The position numbers and the translations under genes were made by a program. 64,000 nt of DNA from Sphingobium sp. TCM1. Its GTDB lineage: Bacteria; Pseudomonadota; Alphaproteobacteria; Sphingomonadales; Sphingomonadaceae. Below are positions 39,252 to 49,816 of the stretch, one piece after another. The notes beneath the pieces are model-generated. The model was not told the origin of the DNA, made no database searches, and saw only the letters and a program-made list of their open reading frames with translations. The stretch lies in assembly GCF_001650725.1 (NCBI RefSeq), contig NZ_LXVX01000013.1:87569-151568 (forward strand), given 5' to 3'. The first letter of the stretch is position 1; every line of letters begins with the position of its first letter.

Positions 39252-39867
39252 TGAAACGGGCCTCCAGCTTTTCGACCGCGGCGCGGGTGAGCACCAGCGA
39301 GTCGGCCTTCAGGATGTCGTAGACGTTGGCGCCAACGGCCGGCAGCAGGTTCACGCCGACGATGTTGGCCGAAGCCTTCGCGAAGCTGACGTTGACCGCA
39401 TCGCCATCGATGAACAGCGCCTTGGTCAGGTTCAGCTTGGCGAGATGCGCGACCAGAGCCTTGGTCTTGCCCTCTGCCACGTCGAGCGTGTCGAGAACGA
39501 TCAGCGAACCGTCCTTCGCCTTCGACGACAGCGCCATCTTCAGGCCGAGCGCACGCACCTTCTTGTTGAGGTCGTGACCGAAGTCACGAGCGCGGGCGCC
39601 GTGCGCCTTACCACCGCCGATGAAGACGGGCGCCTTGCGATCGCCGTGACGAGCGGTACCGCCGCCCTTCTGGCGACCGAACTTCTTGCCGGTGCGGGCG
39701 ACATCCGAACGCTCGCGGGTAGCGCGGGCCGGAGCGCGACGCTTCTCCAGCTGCCAGGTGACGACGCGGTGCAGGATGTCGGTGCGGGGCTCGATACCGA
39801 AAACGGCATCGTTCAGCTCCAGCTCGCCGGCAGCCTGCGCGTCGAGGGTCTGTACATTGACCTTCAT
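39244..39867 (-). CDS. rplD: 50S ribosomal protein L4
   Basis: 207 residues. [18 protein letters not shown], the tunnel loop [20 protein letters not shown] and [18 protein letters not shown] identify L4. In E. coli L4 represses the S10 operon; its target leader here is unproven. Confidence 0.97.
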   Translation of the reverse strand: MKVNVQTLDAQAAGELELNDAVFGIEPRTDILHRVVTWQLEKRRAPARATRERSDVARTGKKFGRQKGGGTARHGDRKAPVFIGGGKAHGARARDFGHDLNKKVRALGLKMALSSKAKDGSLIVLDTLDVAEGKTKALVAHLAKLNLTKALFIDGDAVNVSFAKASANIVGVNLLPAVGANVYDILKADSLVLTRAAVEKLEARFNG

Positions 39868-39870
39868 GGT

Positions 39871-40626
39871 TTAGCCCTCCTGGCCTTCGGTCGCTTCGGG
39901 AGCGACTGCTTCTTCAGCAGGCGTCTCGGCCGGAGCATTGTTGCTGTTCGCGGCAGCCTTCAGGCTGGCGGGATACGGAACGTCGGCGGGGCGCTTGACC
40001 TTGACGGCATCGCACACGGTCAGCCAGGTGCCCTTGGCGCCCGGAACCGAACCCTTGACGAACAGCAGGCCGCGCTCGACGTCCGTGCGGACGATTTCGA
40101 GGTTCTGCTGGGTCCGCTCGCGGTCACCCATGTGACCCGCCATCTTCTTGTTCTTGAAGACGCGGCCCGGATCCTGGCGGTTACCCGTCGAACCATGGGC
40201 ACGGTGGCTGATCGACACGCCGTGGGTAGCGCGCATACCGCCGAAGCCCCAGCGCTTCATGGCACCGGCAAAACCCTTACCCTGGGTATGACCAGCAACG
40301 TCGACCAGCTGGCCAGCGATGAAGTGATCGGCCGCGATCTCGGCGCCGACATCGAGGAGCGCGTCCTCGGCGACACGGAACTCGACCAGGCGCGCCTTCG
40401 GCTCCACTTCCGCCTTGGCGAAGTGGCCGCGCTGCGGCTTGGCGACATTCTTGACCTTCGCGACGCCCGCGCCGAGCTGAACCGCGACATAACCGTCACG
40501 ATCAACTTCCTTGCGAGCCACGACCTGATTGCCCTCAAGGGCAAGAACCGTAACGGGAATATGACGTCCGTCCTCCTGGAACAGACGGGTCATCCCGACT
40601 TTCTTAGCGATCACGCCTGTGCGCAT
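39871..40626 (-). CDS. rplC: 50S ribosomal protein L3
   Basis: 251 residues from the ATG at 40626 ([16 protein letters not shown]), with GGGAG 9 nt upstream; a GTG at 40629 is the alternative. The signature [19 protein letters not shown] is present. The C-terminus has an Ala/Glu/Pro-rich tail ([20 protein letters not shown]), so it is about 40 residues longer than E. coli L3 (209 aa). Confidence 0.96.
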   Translation of the reverse strand: MRTGVIAKKVGMTRLFQEDGRHIPVTVLALEGNQVVARKEVDRDGYVAVQLGAGVAKVKNVAKPQRGHFAKAEVEPKARLVEFRVAEDALLDVGAEIAADHFIAGQLVDVAGHTQGKGFAGAMKRWGFGGMRATHGVSISHRAHGSTGNRQDPGRVFKNKKMAGHMGDRERTQQNLEIVRTDVERGLLFVKGSVPGAKGTWLTVCDAVKVKRPADVPYPASLKAAANSNNAPAETPAEEAVAPEATEGQEG

Positions 40627-40629
40627 CAC

Positions 40630-40898
40630 CGATTACTCCCATAGAGGCCCGCCTTAGCAGCGGGCGTATCCAACGAAAAAACCGCTCAGGATTTCTCCTT
40701 CGCGGCCCAACCCAAATATAGATCACCCCGTCCGGGTTGGATGCCACCCCCTGCTCGGGAACGGCGACGGGGGACCAGGACCACGCGCCTTTCCGGTTCA
40801 CCGGAGGGCCGTGCGGTATCCCTTGTGTCGTTTGAGCTTCCGGATACCCGGAATGCCCGATACCCTGCCCTCCTTTCGGAAAGCAGGGACTTGTCGGC
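40630..40898 (-). other. Structured 269-nt rpsJ-rplC gap
   Basis: Three hairpins are visible: CCAACCC (40707-40713)/GGGTTGG (40734-40740); TCCGG (40792-40796)/CCGGA (40801-40805) with loop TTCA; CCCTGC (40863-40868)/GCAGGG (40883-40888) enclosing CTTTCGGAAAG. Such a long gap inside the S10 segment suggests a leader or processing region ahead of rplC. No T-run terminator is seen. Confidence 0.45.
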
Positions 40899-41207
40899 TT
40901 AGGCCAACTTGATCTCGACGTTCACGCCGGCAGCCAGGTCCAGCTTCATCAGCGCGTCGACCGTCTGCGGCGTCGGCTGCACAATGTCAAGCATACGCTT
41001 GTAGGTGCGGACCTCGAACTGCTCGCGCGACTTCTTGTCGATGTGCGGACCACGGTTGACCGTGAACTTTTCGATGCGCGTCGGAAGGGGAATCGGACCG
41101 CGGATAAGGGCGCCGGTGCGGCGGGCGGTGTCGGCGATGTCGCCGGTCGCCTGATCGAGCACGCGATGATCGAACGCCTTGAGGCGAATGCGGATGTTGC
41201 TGTCCAT
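40899..41207 (-). CDS. rpsJ: 30S ribosomal protein S10
   Basis: 102 residues. [49 protein letters not shown] and [14 protein letters not shown] identify S10 (NusE), which also works in transcription antitermination. It is isolated by structured gaps on both sides. Confidence 0.97.
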   Translation of the reverse strand: MDSNIRIRLKAFDHRVLDQATGDIADTARRTGALIRGPIPLPTRIEKFTVNRGPHIDKKSREQFEVRTYKRMLDIVQPTPQTVDALMKLDLAAGVNVEIKLA

Positions 41208-41292
41208 AGTTCCTGTACCGATGCGAAAGAGCCAAAAACCGGAGCATTTTCAAAACCAGCCGGAGCAGCCGATGATTTACAAAATGCGCCAA

Positions 41293-41360
41293 CAAAAAAT
41301 ATCCGCCCCGTCCATTGCCTTTCTAGCTCATGCGAGCCGGAGAAAGACGATCCGGGGCGG
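41293..41360 (-). terminator. Intrinsic terminator or attenuator upstream of rpsJ
   Basis: On the minus strand CCGCCCC (41360-41354) pairs with GGGGCGG (41309-41303), enclosing CTTTCT/AGAAAG and CTC/GAG steps, and is followed directly by ATATTTTTTG. It lies between tuf and rpsJ. Either it ends the tuf transcript or it acts as an attenuator of the S10 segment. Confidence 0.7.
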
Positions 41361-41371
41361 CTAAAATCCTC

Positions 41372-41401
41372 AGCGGCGCGAATCGGACGATTCGCGCCGC
41401 T
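41372..41401 (-). terminator. Perfect 13-bp hairpin after tuf
   Basis: AGCGGCGCGAATC (41372-41384) and GATTCGCGCCGCT (41389-41401) form a perfect stem with a 4-nt loop, 11 nt after the tuf stop. On the transcribed strand it is followed by GAGGATTTTAG, a weak T-tract. Confidence 0.7.
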
Positions 41402-41412
41402 GCGGTCCTATA

Positions 41413-42603
41413 TTACTTCGAGATCGTGCCGACAACCCCTGCGCCGACGGTACGACCGCCTTCACGGATGGCGAAGCGCAGACCCGAGTCCATCGCGATC
41501 GGAGCGATCAGCTTCACGCCGAGCTTCACGTTGTCGCCAGGCATAACCATCTCGGTGCCCTCGGGAAGGATCACTTCGCCGGTCACGTCGGTGGTGCGGA
41601 AGTAGAACTGCGGACGATAGTTCGCAAAGAACGGCGTGTGACGGCCGCCTTCTTCCTTCGACAGGACATACACTTCAGCGTCGAACTCGGTGTGCGGGGT
41701 GATGGTGCCCGGCTTCGCCAGAACCTGACCACGCTCGACTTCTTCACGCTTCGTACCGCGAACCAGCGCGCCGATGTTGTCGCCCGCACGACCTTCGTCG
41801 AGCAGCTTGCGGAACATTTCGACACCGGTGACGGTGGTCTTGGTGGTCGGCTTCAGACCGACGATCTCGACTTCTTCACCAACCTTGATGATGCCGGTTT
41901 CGACACGGCCGGTGACGACGGTGCCGCGACCCGAGATCGAGAACACGTCTTCGATCGGCATCAGGAACGCCTTGTCAACCGGACGCTCCGGCTGCGGGAT
42001 GAAGCTGTCGACGGCAGCCATCAGCTTCAGAACGGCGTCGTGGCCGATTTCAGGGGTCTTGTCCTGAAGGGCAGCGGCAGCCGAACCGGGGATGACGGGG
42101 ATGTTGTCGCCGTCGAAATCATACGAGCTGAGCAGCTCGCGGATTTCCAGCTCGACCAGCTCCAGAATTTCCGGATCGTCGACCAGGTCAACCTTGTTCA
42201 TGAACACGACGAGCTGCGGCACGCCGACCTGGCGGGCGAGCAGGATGTGCTCGCGAGTCTGCGGCATCGGGCCGTCGGTCGCCGAAACGACGAGGATCGC
42301 GCCGTCCATCTGGGCGGCACCGGTGATCATGTTCTTGACGTAGTCAGCGTGACCCGGGCAATCGACGTGCGCGTAGTGACGGGCTTCGGTCTCATACTCG
42401 ACGTGGGCGGTCGAGATGGTGATGCCACGCTCGCGCTCTTCGGGAGCCTTGTCGATGTTGGCATAGTCGACGAAGGTCGCACCGCCGGTTTCGGCGAGGA
42501 CCTTGGTGATGGCGGCGGTCAGCGAGGTCTTGCCATGGTCGACGTGACCGATCGTGCCGATATTGCAGTGCGGCTTGTTCCGCTCAAACTTAGCCTTAGC
42601 CAT
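41413..42603 (-). CDS. tuf: Elongation factor Tu
   Basis: 396 residues. [31 protein letters not shown] is cut here to its diagnostic part [13 protein letters not shown] (P-loop); [13 protein letters not shown] and NKVDLVDD follow. It carries aminoacyl-tRNA to the ribosome. Only this tuf copy is in the window. Two tandem hairpins follow the stop. Confidence 0.98.
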   Translation of the reverse strand: MAKAKFERNKPHCNIGTIGHVDHGKTSLTAAITKVLAETGGATFVDYANIDKAPEERERGITISTAHVEYETEARHYAHVDCPGHADYVKNMITGAAQMDGAILVVSATDGPMPQTREHILLARQVGVPQLVVFMNKVDLVDDPEILELVELEIRELLSSYDFDGDNIPVIPGSAAAALQDKTPEIGHDAVLKLMAAVDSFIPQPERPVDKAFLMPIEDVFSISGRGTVVTGRVETGIIKVGEEVEIVGLKPTTKTTVTGVEMFRKLLDEGRAGDNIGALVRGTKREEVERGQVLAKPGTITPHTEFDAEVYVLSKEEGGRHTPFFANYRPQFYFRTTDVTGEVILPEGTEMVMPGDNVKLGVKLIAPIAMDSGLRFAIREGGRTVGAGVVGTISK

Positions 42604-42649
42604 TTTTTCCTACCTTCTAATCAAATCCGATGTGGTTTGACCGCTCGGC

Positions 42650-42668
42650 CGCGCCTTGCGAAGGCGCG
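42650..42668 (-). other. 8-bp hairpin in the fusA-tuf gap
   Basis: CGCGCCTT and AAGGCGCG form a perfect stem with loop GCG in the 136-nt gap upstream of tuf. No T-run follows, so a processing or leader role is more likely than termination. Confidence 0.4.
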
Positions 42669-42739
42669 TCCATAGCAGCAAATTTCGATATTACCAGCCC
42701 CTAACCGACCCGCTCGCACGGGCCGGCCAGAGAAAGTCG

Positions 42740-44812
42740 TCAGGCCATCTTCGCCTTGACTTCGTCCGCCACATTCTGCGGCACTTCGTCATAGTGCGAG
42801 AAGATCATCGAGTAGTTCGCACGCCCCTGGGTGAACGAACGCAGCGAGTTCACATAGCCGAACATATTGGCCAGCGGGACCATCGCCTCGACGACCTGCG
42901 CGTTGCCGCGGCTGTCCGTGCCCTGAATCTGACCACGACGGCTGTTCATGTCGCCGATGACGTCGCCCAGATATTCTTCCGGGGTGACGACCTCAACCTT
43001 CATGACCGGCTCGAGCAGCGTGATGCCGGCCTTCTGGGCCGCTTCACGCATCGCCGCGCGACCGGTGATTTCGAAAGCCAGCGCCGACGAGTCGACGTCG
43101 TGATAGGCGCCGTCATAGAGGTTGATTTCGAAATCGATGATCGGGAAGCCGATCAGCGAGCCGGTGGCCGCCGTTTCGCGCATACCCTTTTCGATCGCAG
43201 GGATATATTCCTTGGGAATATTACCGCCCTTGATCTCATCCTTGAAGATGATGCCCGCGCCGCGTTCACCCGGCGTCAGCTTCACCTTGATGCGGCCGAA
43301 CTGGCCGGTGCCGCCCGACTGCTTCTTGTGGGTATAGTCGACGTCGACGGCCTTCTTGAGATATTCGCGATAGGCCACCTGCGGCGCACCGACATTCGCC
43401 TCGACCTTGAACTCGCGCTTCATGCGGTCGACCAGGATTTCGAGGTGAAGTTCACCCATGCCCTTGATGATGGTCTGACCCGATTCGTGGTCGGTCGAGA
43501 CACGGAAGGAGGGATCCTCGGCAGCCAGACGGTTGAGGGCAACACCCATCTTTTCCTGGTCGGCCTTGGTCTTGGGTTCGACCGACAGTTCGATGACCGG
43601 CTCGGGGAATTCCATCCGCTCCAGGATGATCGGCTGGCGCTCGGCGCACAGCGTATCACCGGTGGTGGTTTCCTTCATGCCGGCCAGCGCGACGATGTCG
43701 CCGGCATAGGCCGCATCGATGTCCTCACGCGAGTTCGCGTGCATGAGGAGCATACGACCGATCTTTTCCTTCTTGTCCTTCACCGAGTTCAGATAGGTGC
43801 CCTTGGTCAGGGTGCCCGAATAAACGCGCAGGAAGGTCAGCGAGCCGACGAACGGGTCGTTCATGATCTTGAACGCCAGACCCGAGAAAGGCGCGTCGTC
43901 CGCAGTCGCACGGCTGTCGGGTTCTTCGGTGTCGGGGTTGATACCCTGCACGTCGGGAATGTCGAGCGGCGAAGGCAGATAGTCGACGACCGCGTCGAGC
44001 AGGGGCTGAACACCCTTGTTCTTGAACGCCGAGCCGCACAGCACCGGCACGAACGCCTGGCCGAGCGTACCCTTGCGGATCAGCTTCTTCAGCGTCGCGA
44101 CGTCGGGCAGGTTGCCTTCCAGATAGGCTTCCATCGCCTCGTCGTCCTGTTCGACGGCGAGTTCGATCAGCTTTTCGCGATATTCGGCAGCCTTGTCAGC
44201 CAGGTCGGCCGGAATTTCCTCATAGAAGAATTCGGCACCCAGGCTTTCATCCTTCCAGATGATGGCGCGGTTTTCGACCAGATCGACCAGGCCCTTGAAG
44301 TCCGATTCGGCACCGATCGGCAGATAGAGGACGGCCGGAACGGCGCCCAGGCGATCGATGATCGTCTGCACGCAATAATAGAAGTCGGCGCCGGTGCGGT
44401 CGAGCTTGTTGATGAAGCACATCCGCGGAACCTTGTACTTGTCCGCCTGACGCCACACGGTTTCAGACTGCGGCTCAACGCCGGCAACGCCGTCGAACGC
44501 GGCGACCGCGCCGTCGAGCACGCGCAGCGAACGCTCGACTTCGATCGTGAAGTCGACGTGGCCGGGGGTGTCGATGATGTTGAGGCGGTGATCGTTCCAG
44601 ATGCAGGTGGTCGCAGCCGACGTGATGGTGATACCACGCTCCTGCTCCTGCTCCATCCAGTCCATGGTCGCGGCGCCGTCATGGACTTCGCCGATCTTGT
44701 AGGACTTGCCGGTGTAGTAAAGGATACGCTCGGTCGTGGTGGTCTTGCCGGCGTCGATATGCGCCATGATACCGAAATTGCGATAGCGTTCGAGCGGATG
44801 GCTGCGGGCCAT
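42740..44812 (-). CDS. fusA: Elongation factor G
   Basis: 690 residues. [31 protein letters not shown] starts it (P-loop AHIDAGKTT), with [22 protein letters not shown] and NKLDRTGAD. It catalyses ribosomal translocation. Domain IV/V features include [18 protein letters not shown] and [11 protein letters not shown]. Standard str operon position. Confidence 0.98.
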   Translation of the reverse strand: MARSHPLERYRNFGIMAHIDAGKTTTTERILYYTGKSYKIGEVHDGAATMDWMEQEQERGITITSAATTCIWNDHRLNIIDTPGHVDFTIEVERSLRVLDGAVAAFDGVAGVEPQSETVWRQADKYKVPRMCFINKLDRTGADFYYCVQTIIDRLGAVPAVLYLPIGAESDFKGLVDLVENRAIIWKDESLGAEFFYEEIPADLADKAAEYREKLIELAVEQDDEAMEAYLEGNLPDVATLKKLIRKGTLGQAFVPVLCGSAFKNKGVQPLLDAVVDYLPSPLDIPDVQGINPDTEEPDSRATADDAPFSGLAFKIMNDPFVGSLTFLRVYSGTLTKGTYLNSVKDKKEKIGRMLLMHANSREDIDAAYAGDIVALAGMKETTTGDTLCAERQPIILERMEFPEPVIELSVEPKTKADQEKMGVALNRLAAEDPSFRVSTDHESGQTIIKGMGELHLEILVDRMKREFKVEANVGAPQVAYREYLKKAVDVDYTHKKQSGGTGQFGRIKVKLTPGERGAGIIFKDEIKGGNIPKEYIPAIEKGMRETAATGSLIGFPIIDFEINLYDGAYHDVDSSALAFEITGRAAMREAAQKAGITLLEPVMKVEVVTPEEYLGDVIGDMNSRRGQIQGTDSRGNAQVVEAMVPLANMFGYVNSLRSFTQGRANYSMIFSHYDEVPQNVADEVKAKMA

Positions 44813-44882
44813 GATGCTTCTCCGTTGCCGGTGCGCCGGCGGTTGGGGATTCGTTAATTCTGCGCGTGGCCCCTAAACCAAT

Positions 44883-44916
44883 CCGTCCGCCATGGGTAGC
44901 CACCCATGACGAACGG
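44883..44916 (-). other. Inverted repeat in the rpsG-fusA gap
   Basis: CATGGGT (44891-44897) pairs with ACCCATG (44902-44908) around AGCC, with an outer CCGT (44883-44886)/ACGG (44913-44916) pair across an internal loop. It sits in the 157-nt gap ahead of fusA and could be a regulatory leader hairpin. Confidence 0.45.
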
Positions 44917-44969
44917 ACCGATTTTGGAACCCATATGACGAAGCGGGCACTTGCGGCGCCCGCTCGCCT

Positions 44970-45440
44970 TTACCAGCGGTAGTGCGAGAAGGCGCGGTTC
45001 GCTTCCGCCATGCGGTGCGTGTCTTCGCGCTTCTTCACGGCATTGCCGCGGTTATTGGCAGCGTCCAGCAGCTCACCCGAGAGGCGCGCGGCCATCGTGG
45101 TTTCGCTGCGGTTGCGCGCGGCGGTGATCAGCCAGCGGATGGCCAGCGCCTGGGCGCGCTCGGGGCGCACTTCGACGGGGACCTGATAGGTGGCACCACC
45201 GACGCGGCGGCTCCGAACCTCGATGCCGGGCTTCACATTGTTCAGCGCATCGTGAAACATGCCGATCGGATCCTTCTTGGCGCGGGTCTCGACGGTTTCG
45301 AGAGCGCCATAGACGATCGATTCAGCAACGGCCTTCTTGCCGTCCTGCATGATGCTGTTCATGAACTTCGACAGCACGATATCGCCGAACTTGGGATCCG
45401 GCAGGATGACGCGCTTTTCGGGGCGACGACGACGTGACAT
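44970..45440 (-). CDS. rpsG: 30S ribosomal protein S7
   Basis: 156 residues. [26 protein letters not shown] (key part [11 protein letters not shown]) and [24 protein letters not shown] identify S7, the head-assembly initiator. In E. coli S7 represses the str operon. Confidence 0.97.
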   Translation of the reverse strand: MSRRRRPEKRVILPDPKFGDIVLSKFMNSIMQDGKKAVAESIVYGALETVETRAKKDPIGMFHDALNNVKPGIEVRSRRVGGATYQVPVEVRPERAQALAIRWLITAARNRSETTMAARLSGELLDAANNRGNAVKKREDTHRMAEANRAFSHYRW

Positions 45441-45458
45441 ATTTCTGGTCTCCCCTTC

Positions 45459-45830
45459 TTACTTCGGACGCTTCGCGCCGTACTTCGAACGGCTCTGCTT
45501 ACGATCCTTGACGCCCTGGGTATCCAGAACGCCGCGCAGCACATGGTAGCGCACACCGGGAAGGTCGCGCACGCGGCCGCCGCGGATCAGCACAACGCTG
45601 TGCTCCTGAAGGTTGTGGCCTTCACCCGGAATGTAGGTAATGACTTCGCGCTGGTTGACCAGACGCACCTTCGCCACCTTACGGAGAGCCGAGTTCGGCT
45701 TCTTCGGGGTCGTGGTATAGACACGGGTGCAAACGCCGCGCTTCTGCGGGTTGGCATCCATCGCAGGGACCTTCGACTTGGTCTTCTGCAGCTCACGGCC
45801 CTTGCGGACCAGCTGGTTGATTGTTGGCAT
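45459..45830 (-). CDS. rpsL: 30S ribosomal protein S12
   Basis: 123 residues from the ATG at 45830 ([16 protein letters not shown]), the conserved start. The decoding-centre loops are [15 protein letters not shown] (Lys42 region of streptomycin resistance) and [26 protein letters not shown]. Lys at the KKPNS site means the streptomycin-sensitive form by this position. Confidence 0.98.
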   Translation of the reverse strand: MPTINQLVRKGRELQKTKSKVPAMDANPQKRGVCTRVYTTTPKKPNSALRKVAKVRLVNQREVITYIPGEGHNLQEHSVVLIRGGRVRDLPGVRYHVLRGVLDTQGVKDRKQSRSKYGAKRPK

Positions 45831-46180
45831 GAAGCCCTTCACCTTTTTCAGTTACTTTACCTGGGCATCCCCGCGTTCCGCACCGCCTGGAGGAAGATTC
45901 CCGCAAACAGCAAAGGCCCCGGTAGGCATACGCCCCCTGGAGCCGCAAGAGCACCCGGCAATGTTCAGCTCTAGTGTCGCCCAATCTTATGTCGCGAGGA
46001 GACGAGTCTTCGCACGGCAGGCCTCTGGGCGAGCGGCGCTATAGCGATGCCTGGACCAAGGGTCAAGAAGACTACGGGTGAACGCCGCAGATGGACCGAC
46101 CAATGTCGCCAATTCAAAGGGTTAGGGAATTGGTAACTGTAACAAGTTAATCCTTCCGCCAGCGGAACATCAGGTGAGAC
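45831..46180. other. Divergent intergenic region of rpsL and the GGDEF-EAL gene
   Basis: 350 nt without a gene. The rpsL promoter lies at 46038-46066, leaving a leader of about 200 nt before rpsL that could carry str operon regulation. An ATT/GTTA-rich stretch (46105-46155) next to the GGDEF-EAL start is probably its promoter region, but no confident boxes were found. Confidence 0.5.
46038..46066 (-). promoter_or_regulatory. Sigma70-type promoter of the str operon
   Basis: On the minus strand TTGACC (46066-46061), a 17-nt spacer and TATAGC (46043-46038). Both boxes and spacing are close to consensus, as expected for the strong ribosomal protein promoter feeding rpsL onward. Confidence 0.75.
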
Positions 46181-48469
46181 GTGAACCTTTTATCTTCCCT
46201 TACCGGCGAATTCCGCGACCCTGCAAGGGAATCGGCCTTTCAGGCCGAACGGCTGCCGGAATATAGCCGCCATGCCCGACTGCTGTTCCAGTTATCCGCG
46301 CTGCTCAACTGCCTCTTCCTGCTGAGCGACTGGCGATTTGCGGGGACGCCGCATTTCTGGATAGCCGTGCCCGCCCGCATTTGCGTCATCCTCTGGTCGC
46401 TTTTCTGCCTTTCGCTGTGCCGCAGGATGACGAGCTTCAGCGCGGTCGAACGGATTTGCTTTGCCTGGCAGGTGGTGACGGCCGTCGGCGTCGCCTTCCT
46501 GGTCAGTTCGCGCAGCGACATCGCCGTCTTCGTCCTGGTGATGCTGCCGCTGGTATTCTACCTCGTCGTGCCGACCAGTTTTCGGGGCAATGTCGGCGGT
46601 GGCCTGGGTTGCGGGGTGCTGCTGCTGATCGGCTATCTTGCGCCGGCGCCCCTGTCCCCGACCATGCCCGGCATGATGATGGCGGTGCTGATGCTCCATT
46701 GCGGCATGTGGATCGCCATCGCTCGCAACAATCGGTTGCAGCGGCAGGAGTGGATGGCCGGCCGACTGGCGCGCGCCGCGCAGGATGCGCTCGCCGACAG
46801 CCGAGACACGCTGGAACGCATGTTCATGGCCGTGCCCCTGCCACTGCTCGTCACGCGCCGCGACGGCAGCGTGGTGCGAATGAACCGGGCCGCGGCCGAC
46901 AGTTATATGTCGGGGCAGGACGTCTCCTTGGACAATGTCAACCGGACCTATGTCGACCTGCCGACGCGCGACGAACTGCTCGACCGACTCCAACGCGGCG
47001 AGACGATCGACAGTTTCGAATGCCGCCTTCGCCGCGGTGACGGGGCGATCCGCAACGCGCTACTGTCGTCGCGCCCGATCGTCATCGACGGCGAGTCCTG
47101 TTTCGTGACCAGCGTTGTCGACATCACCGAGCGGAAGGAAGCCGAGCGGCATCTGGAGCAGCTGGCCATGTCGGACGCGCTGACCGGTCTTGCCAACCGC
47201 GCCCATTTCATGGCGGCGGTGACCCAGGCAACGACCGCATTGGGCGAAAGAATGCCCCTCTCGGCGGTGCTGCTCATCGACCTGGACGAGTTCAAGCGCG
47301 TCAATGACACGGCTGGCCATGATGCCGGCGACGCCCTGCTCTGCGCGGTCGCGGGGCGACTGCGCCACGCATTGCGACCCGGCGACCTTGTCGCGCGCAT
47401 GGGAGGCGACGAGTTTGCCGTGCTGTTGACCCGCCTGCCCGGCGCCGACGCGCTCCAGCCGATCCTTACGCGCATCAGCGAGCATCTCCATGCCCCGCTC
47501 AGCTATCGCGGCAGGCCGATCGAGAGCCGGGTCAGCATCGGTGTCGCATTATTCCCCGATCATGGCGACGACGGCGCCGCTCTCATCAAACATGCCGACA
47601 TAGCGCTCTACCATGCCAAGAACAGCGGCCGGGGGCGCGCGACTCTGTTCGGCCCGGAATTGCTCGACAGCTGGGAACGGGAAGCCGCGATGCTGGACCG
47701 TGCGCGCCACATCCTGGCCAACGAACGTCCGGTTCCCTGGTACCAGCCCAAGGTCGCGCTCGACACCGGCGCGCTACAGGGCTTCGAGGCGTTATTTCGC
47801 TGCCCCACCGGTATGGGAGACATCATCATGCCCGGCGATATTTCCGTCGCATTCGAGCATCCCGAACTCGGGCCTGCGATCACCGCGCAGATGGTCGACG
47901 GTATCGTCACCGACTGCCGGCGCTGGCGCGACGCGGGCCTGTCCTTCGGCCATATCGCGTTCAACGTATCGGGCGCGGACCTGAACGATGACGCCTTTGC
48001 CGACCGCCTGCTGGAGCGTCTGGAGCAGGCTGGCCTGCCGCCCTCCATGATTGAACTTGAAGTGACGGAATCGGTGTTTCTGGGCCGAAATGCCGACCGG
48101 GTAGGCCGCATCCTGCAACGATTGAGCGAGACGGGCGTCGCCATCGCCCTGGACGATTTCGGCACCGGATACGCCTCCCTGTCGCATCTCAAGCAATTTC
48201 CGATCGACGTCATCAAGATCGACCAGCGCTTCGTGCGCGACCTGGAAACCGATCCGGACGATGCCGCTATCGTCCGAACGGTACTCAATCTGGCATATAG
48301 CCTCGGCATCCGCACAGTCGCGGAGGGAGTCGAAAACCAACAGCAGCTAGATTATCTGCGGGCCGGCGGCTGTCACTTCGGACAGGGCTTCCATTTCGGC
48401 GCCGCCATGCCGGCGGTCGATGTCGAAGCCTGGCTGCGCGCTGACGCTGGCGCGCGCAGCATGACATGA
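46181..48469 (+). CDS. Membrane GGDEF-EAL cyclic-di-GMP enzyme
   Basis: 762 residues, GTG start at 46181 after AGGTGAGAC. An N-terminal region with about six membrane helices (residues 25-190) is followed by a PAS-like domain (about 200-315, ending VVDITERKEAE), then GGDEF with ARMGGDEFAVLL and an RPGD inhibitory-site motif five residues before it, and EAL (GFEALFRCP) with NVSG, EVTES, DDFGTGYASL, IKIDQRFV, AEGVEN and FGQGF. Catalytic residues of both domains look intact, so it may make and break cyclic-di-GMP. It is divergent from the str operon. Confidence 0.92.
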   Translation: MNLLSSLTGEFRDPARESAFQAERLPEYSRHARLLFQLSALLNCLFLLSDWRFAGTPHFWIAVPARICVILWSLFCLSLCRRMTSFSAVERICFAWQVVTAVGVAFLVSSRSDIAVFVLVMLPLVFYLVVPTSFRGNVGGGLGCGVLLLIGYLAPAPLSPTMPGMMMAVLMLHCGMWIAIARNNRLQRQEWMAGRLARAAQDALADSRDTLERMFMAVPLPLLVTRRDGSVVRMNRAAADSYMSGQDVSLDNVNRTYVDLPTRDELLDRLQRGETIDSFECRLRRGDGAIRNALLSSRPIVIDGESCFVTSVVDITERKEAERHLEQLAMSDALTGLANRAHFMAAVTQATTALGERMPLSAVLLIDLDEFKRVNDTAGHDAGDALLCAVAGRLRHALRPGDLVARMGGDEFAVLLTRLPGADALQPILTRISEHLHAPLSYRGRPIESRVSIGVALFPDHGDDGAALIKHADIALYHAKNSGRGRATLFGPELLDSWEREAAMLDRARHILANERPVPWYQPKVALDTGALQGFEALFRCPTGMGDIIMPGDISVAFEHPELGPAITAQMVDGIVTDCRRWRDAGLSFGHIAFNVSGADLNDDAFADRLLERLEQAGLPPSMIELEVTESVFLGRNADRVGRILQRLSETGVAIALDDFGTGYASLSHLKQFPIDVIKIDQRFVRDLETDPDDAAIVRTVLNLAYSLGIRTVAEGVENQQQLDYLRAGGCHFGQGFHFGAAMPAVDVEAWLRADAGARSMT

Positions 48470-48634
48470 TGCAGAAAAAATGAAAAATATCGCTGACATC
48501 GCGGAACTAAATTCCGTTTACGTCATTTCATCGCGCTGACCTTTCGATTCGTCACGAGTCCGGGGAACCGGATTCGCGCGAAAGGCAATGCTTTGCTACC
48601 GGCTCGACTCACAAGATAGAGTCGCGGGGTCGCA

Positions 48635-49816
48635 TTGTCGCAACAAAAGAAGAAGGGGCTCGCCGGCCTCCGGGACCGGCTTGATGCCCTCTGCCCTGAG
48701 CGGGAGATTTTCCTGCGATCCGGCGGCCAGGTCAAATTCATCAGGATTTCGCGCCGCGCGCAGATCGGTGCCGCTTGCCTGGCAACCGCAGCGTTGCTCG
48801 GATGGAGTGGCGTGACCCTGTCGATGCTGGCGGACAATGCTGCAATTGCGCAGCAGCGCGCCGCGCTGGCGCAACAGGGCCGCTCGGTCGCCACCGCCGC
48901 CAGCAAGGTCGAAGGTTATCGCGAGTCAGTAGAGGAACTGGCCCAGGATCTCGAAGCGCGCCAGGACTTCATGGACGATCTTTACAAGACCCATTTCGGC
49001 GCCGAGGAAGCCAAGGCAGCCGGAGCGGATCTGGTCGGCCCGGAAAAGAGCAGCGAGAAGGACGGCATCGCGGGAAAGATCAGCATGGCGCCCGAGGCCG
49101 CGCCGCTTGTGCAACTGGATGAGCGCCAGCGCCGTTTCGCCATGCTGCTGACCCGCGCGGTCGAGCGCCGCGCCGACAAAGCCGCCGCCGCCATCCGCAG
49201 TTTCGGCCTCAACCCCGACAAACTCGCCCGCAGCGCCGCGCGCGCCCAAGGCGGCCCATTCGTTCCTTGGAAAGGTGACAAGGGCGCAATGACCGGCGAA
49301 CTGGAGCATCTGGCCGATGCCATGGCGCGGATGGAGTTTCTGGAGCGCAGCCTGCTGACGATCCCGTCGGGCAAGCCCACTACGACGCCGATGCTGTCCA
49401 GCTCCTATGGCTATCGGCGCGACCCGTTCAACGGCCATGCCGCCTTCCATGCCGGACTCGACTTCCCCGGCCGGAGCGGTCAACCGATCAACGCCGCGGC
49501 CGACGGCAAGATCAGCTTCGTCGGTCAACGCCAGGGCTATGGCAATGTGGTCGAGGTCGAGCATGGCAATGGCATCATGACCCGCTATGCCCATCTGTCC
49601 GGGTTCGCCGGCCGCGTGGGGCAGAAGGTCGTGCGCGGGGACATGATCGCGCGCATGGGCTCGACGGGCCGCTCGACCGGCCCCCATCTTCATTTCGAGG
49701 TCCGGCTGAACGGCCAGGCCGTTAATCCCCGCCCTTTCCTCGAGGCCCGCAAGGATGTTCTCCAAGTCCAGAAAATCGCCACGGCCCGTTTCGCCGATGT
49801 CGGCAACCGGGGCTAA
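48635..49816 (+). CDS. M23 family peptidoglycan endopeptidase
   Basis: 393 residues with a TTG start at 48635; the frame has no ATG upstream in a sensible position. One membrane helix (residues about 45-65, AQIGAACLATAALLGWSGVTL) and a coiled-coil stretch (70-120) precede the LytM domain, with FHAGLDF (HxxxD zinc ligands) and GPHLHFEVRLNG (HxH). It cleaves peptide cross-links in the periplasm. Its 3' end overlaps a bactofilin gene by 62 nt; such pairs are known to act together in cell shape. Confidence 0.9.
   Translation: MSQQKKKGLAGLRDRLDALCPEREIFLRSGGQVKFIRISRRAQIGAACLATAALLGWSGVTLSMLADNAAIAQQRAALAQQGRSVATAASKVEGYRESVEELAQDLEARQDFMDDLYKTHFGAEEAKAAGADLVGPEKSSEKDGIAGKISMAPEAAPLVQLDERQRRFAMLLTRAVERRADKAAAAIRSFGLNPDKLARSAARAQGGPFVPWKGDKGAMTGELEHLADAMARMEFLERSLLTIPSGKPTTTPMLSSSYGYRRDPFNGHAAFHAGLDFPGRSGQPINAAADGKISFVGQRQGYGNVVEVEHGNGIMTRYAHLSGFAGRVGQKVVRGDMIARMGSTGRSTGPHLHFEVRLNGQAVNPRPFLEARKDVLQVQKIATARFADVGNRG

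Noticed and set aside
36264..40629. Long plus-strand ORFs across the ribosomal protein genes (for example 35805-37469, 39220-40644)
   Set aside because: Antisense to well-conserved ribosomal proteins.
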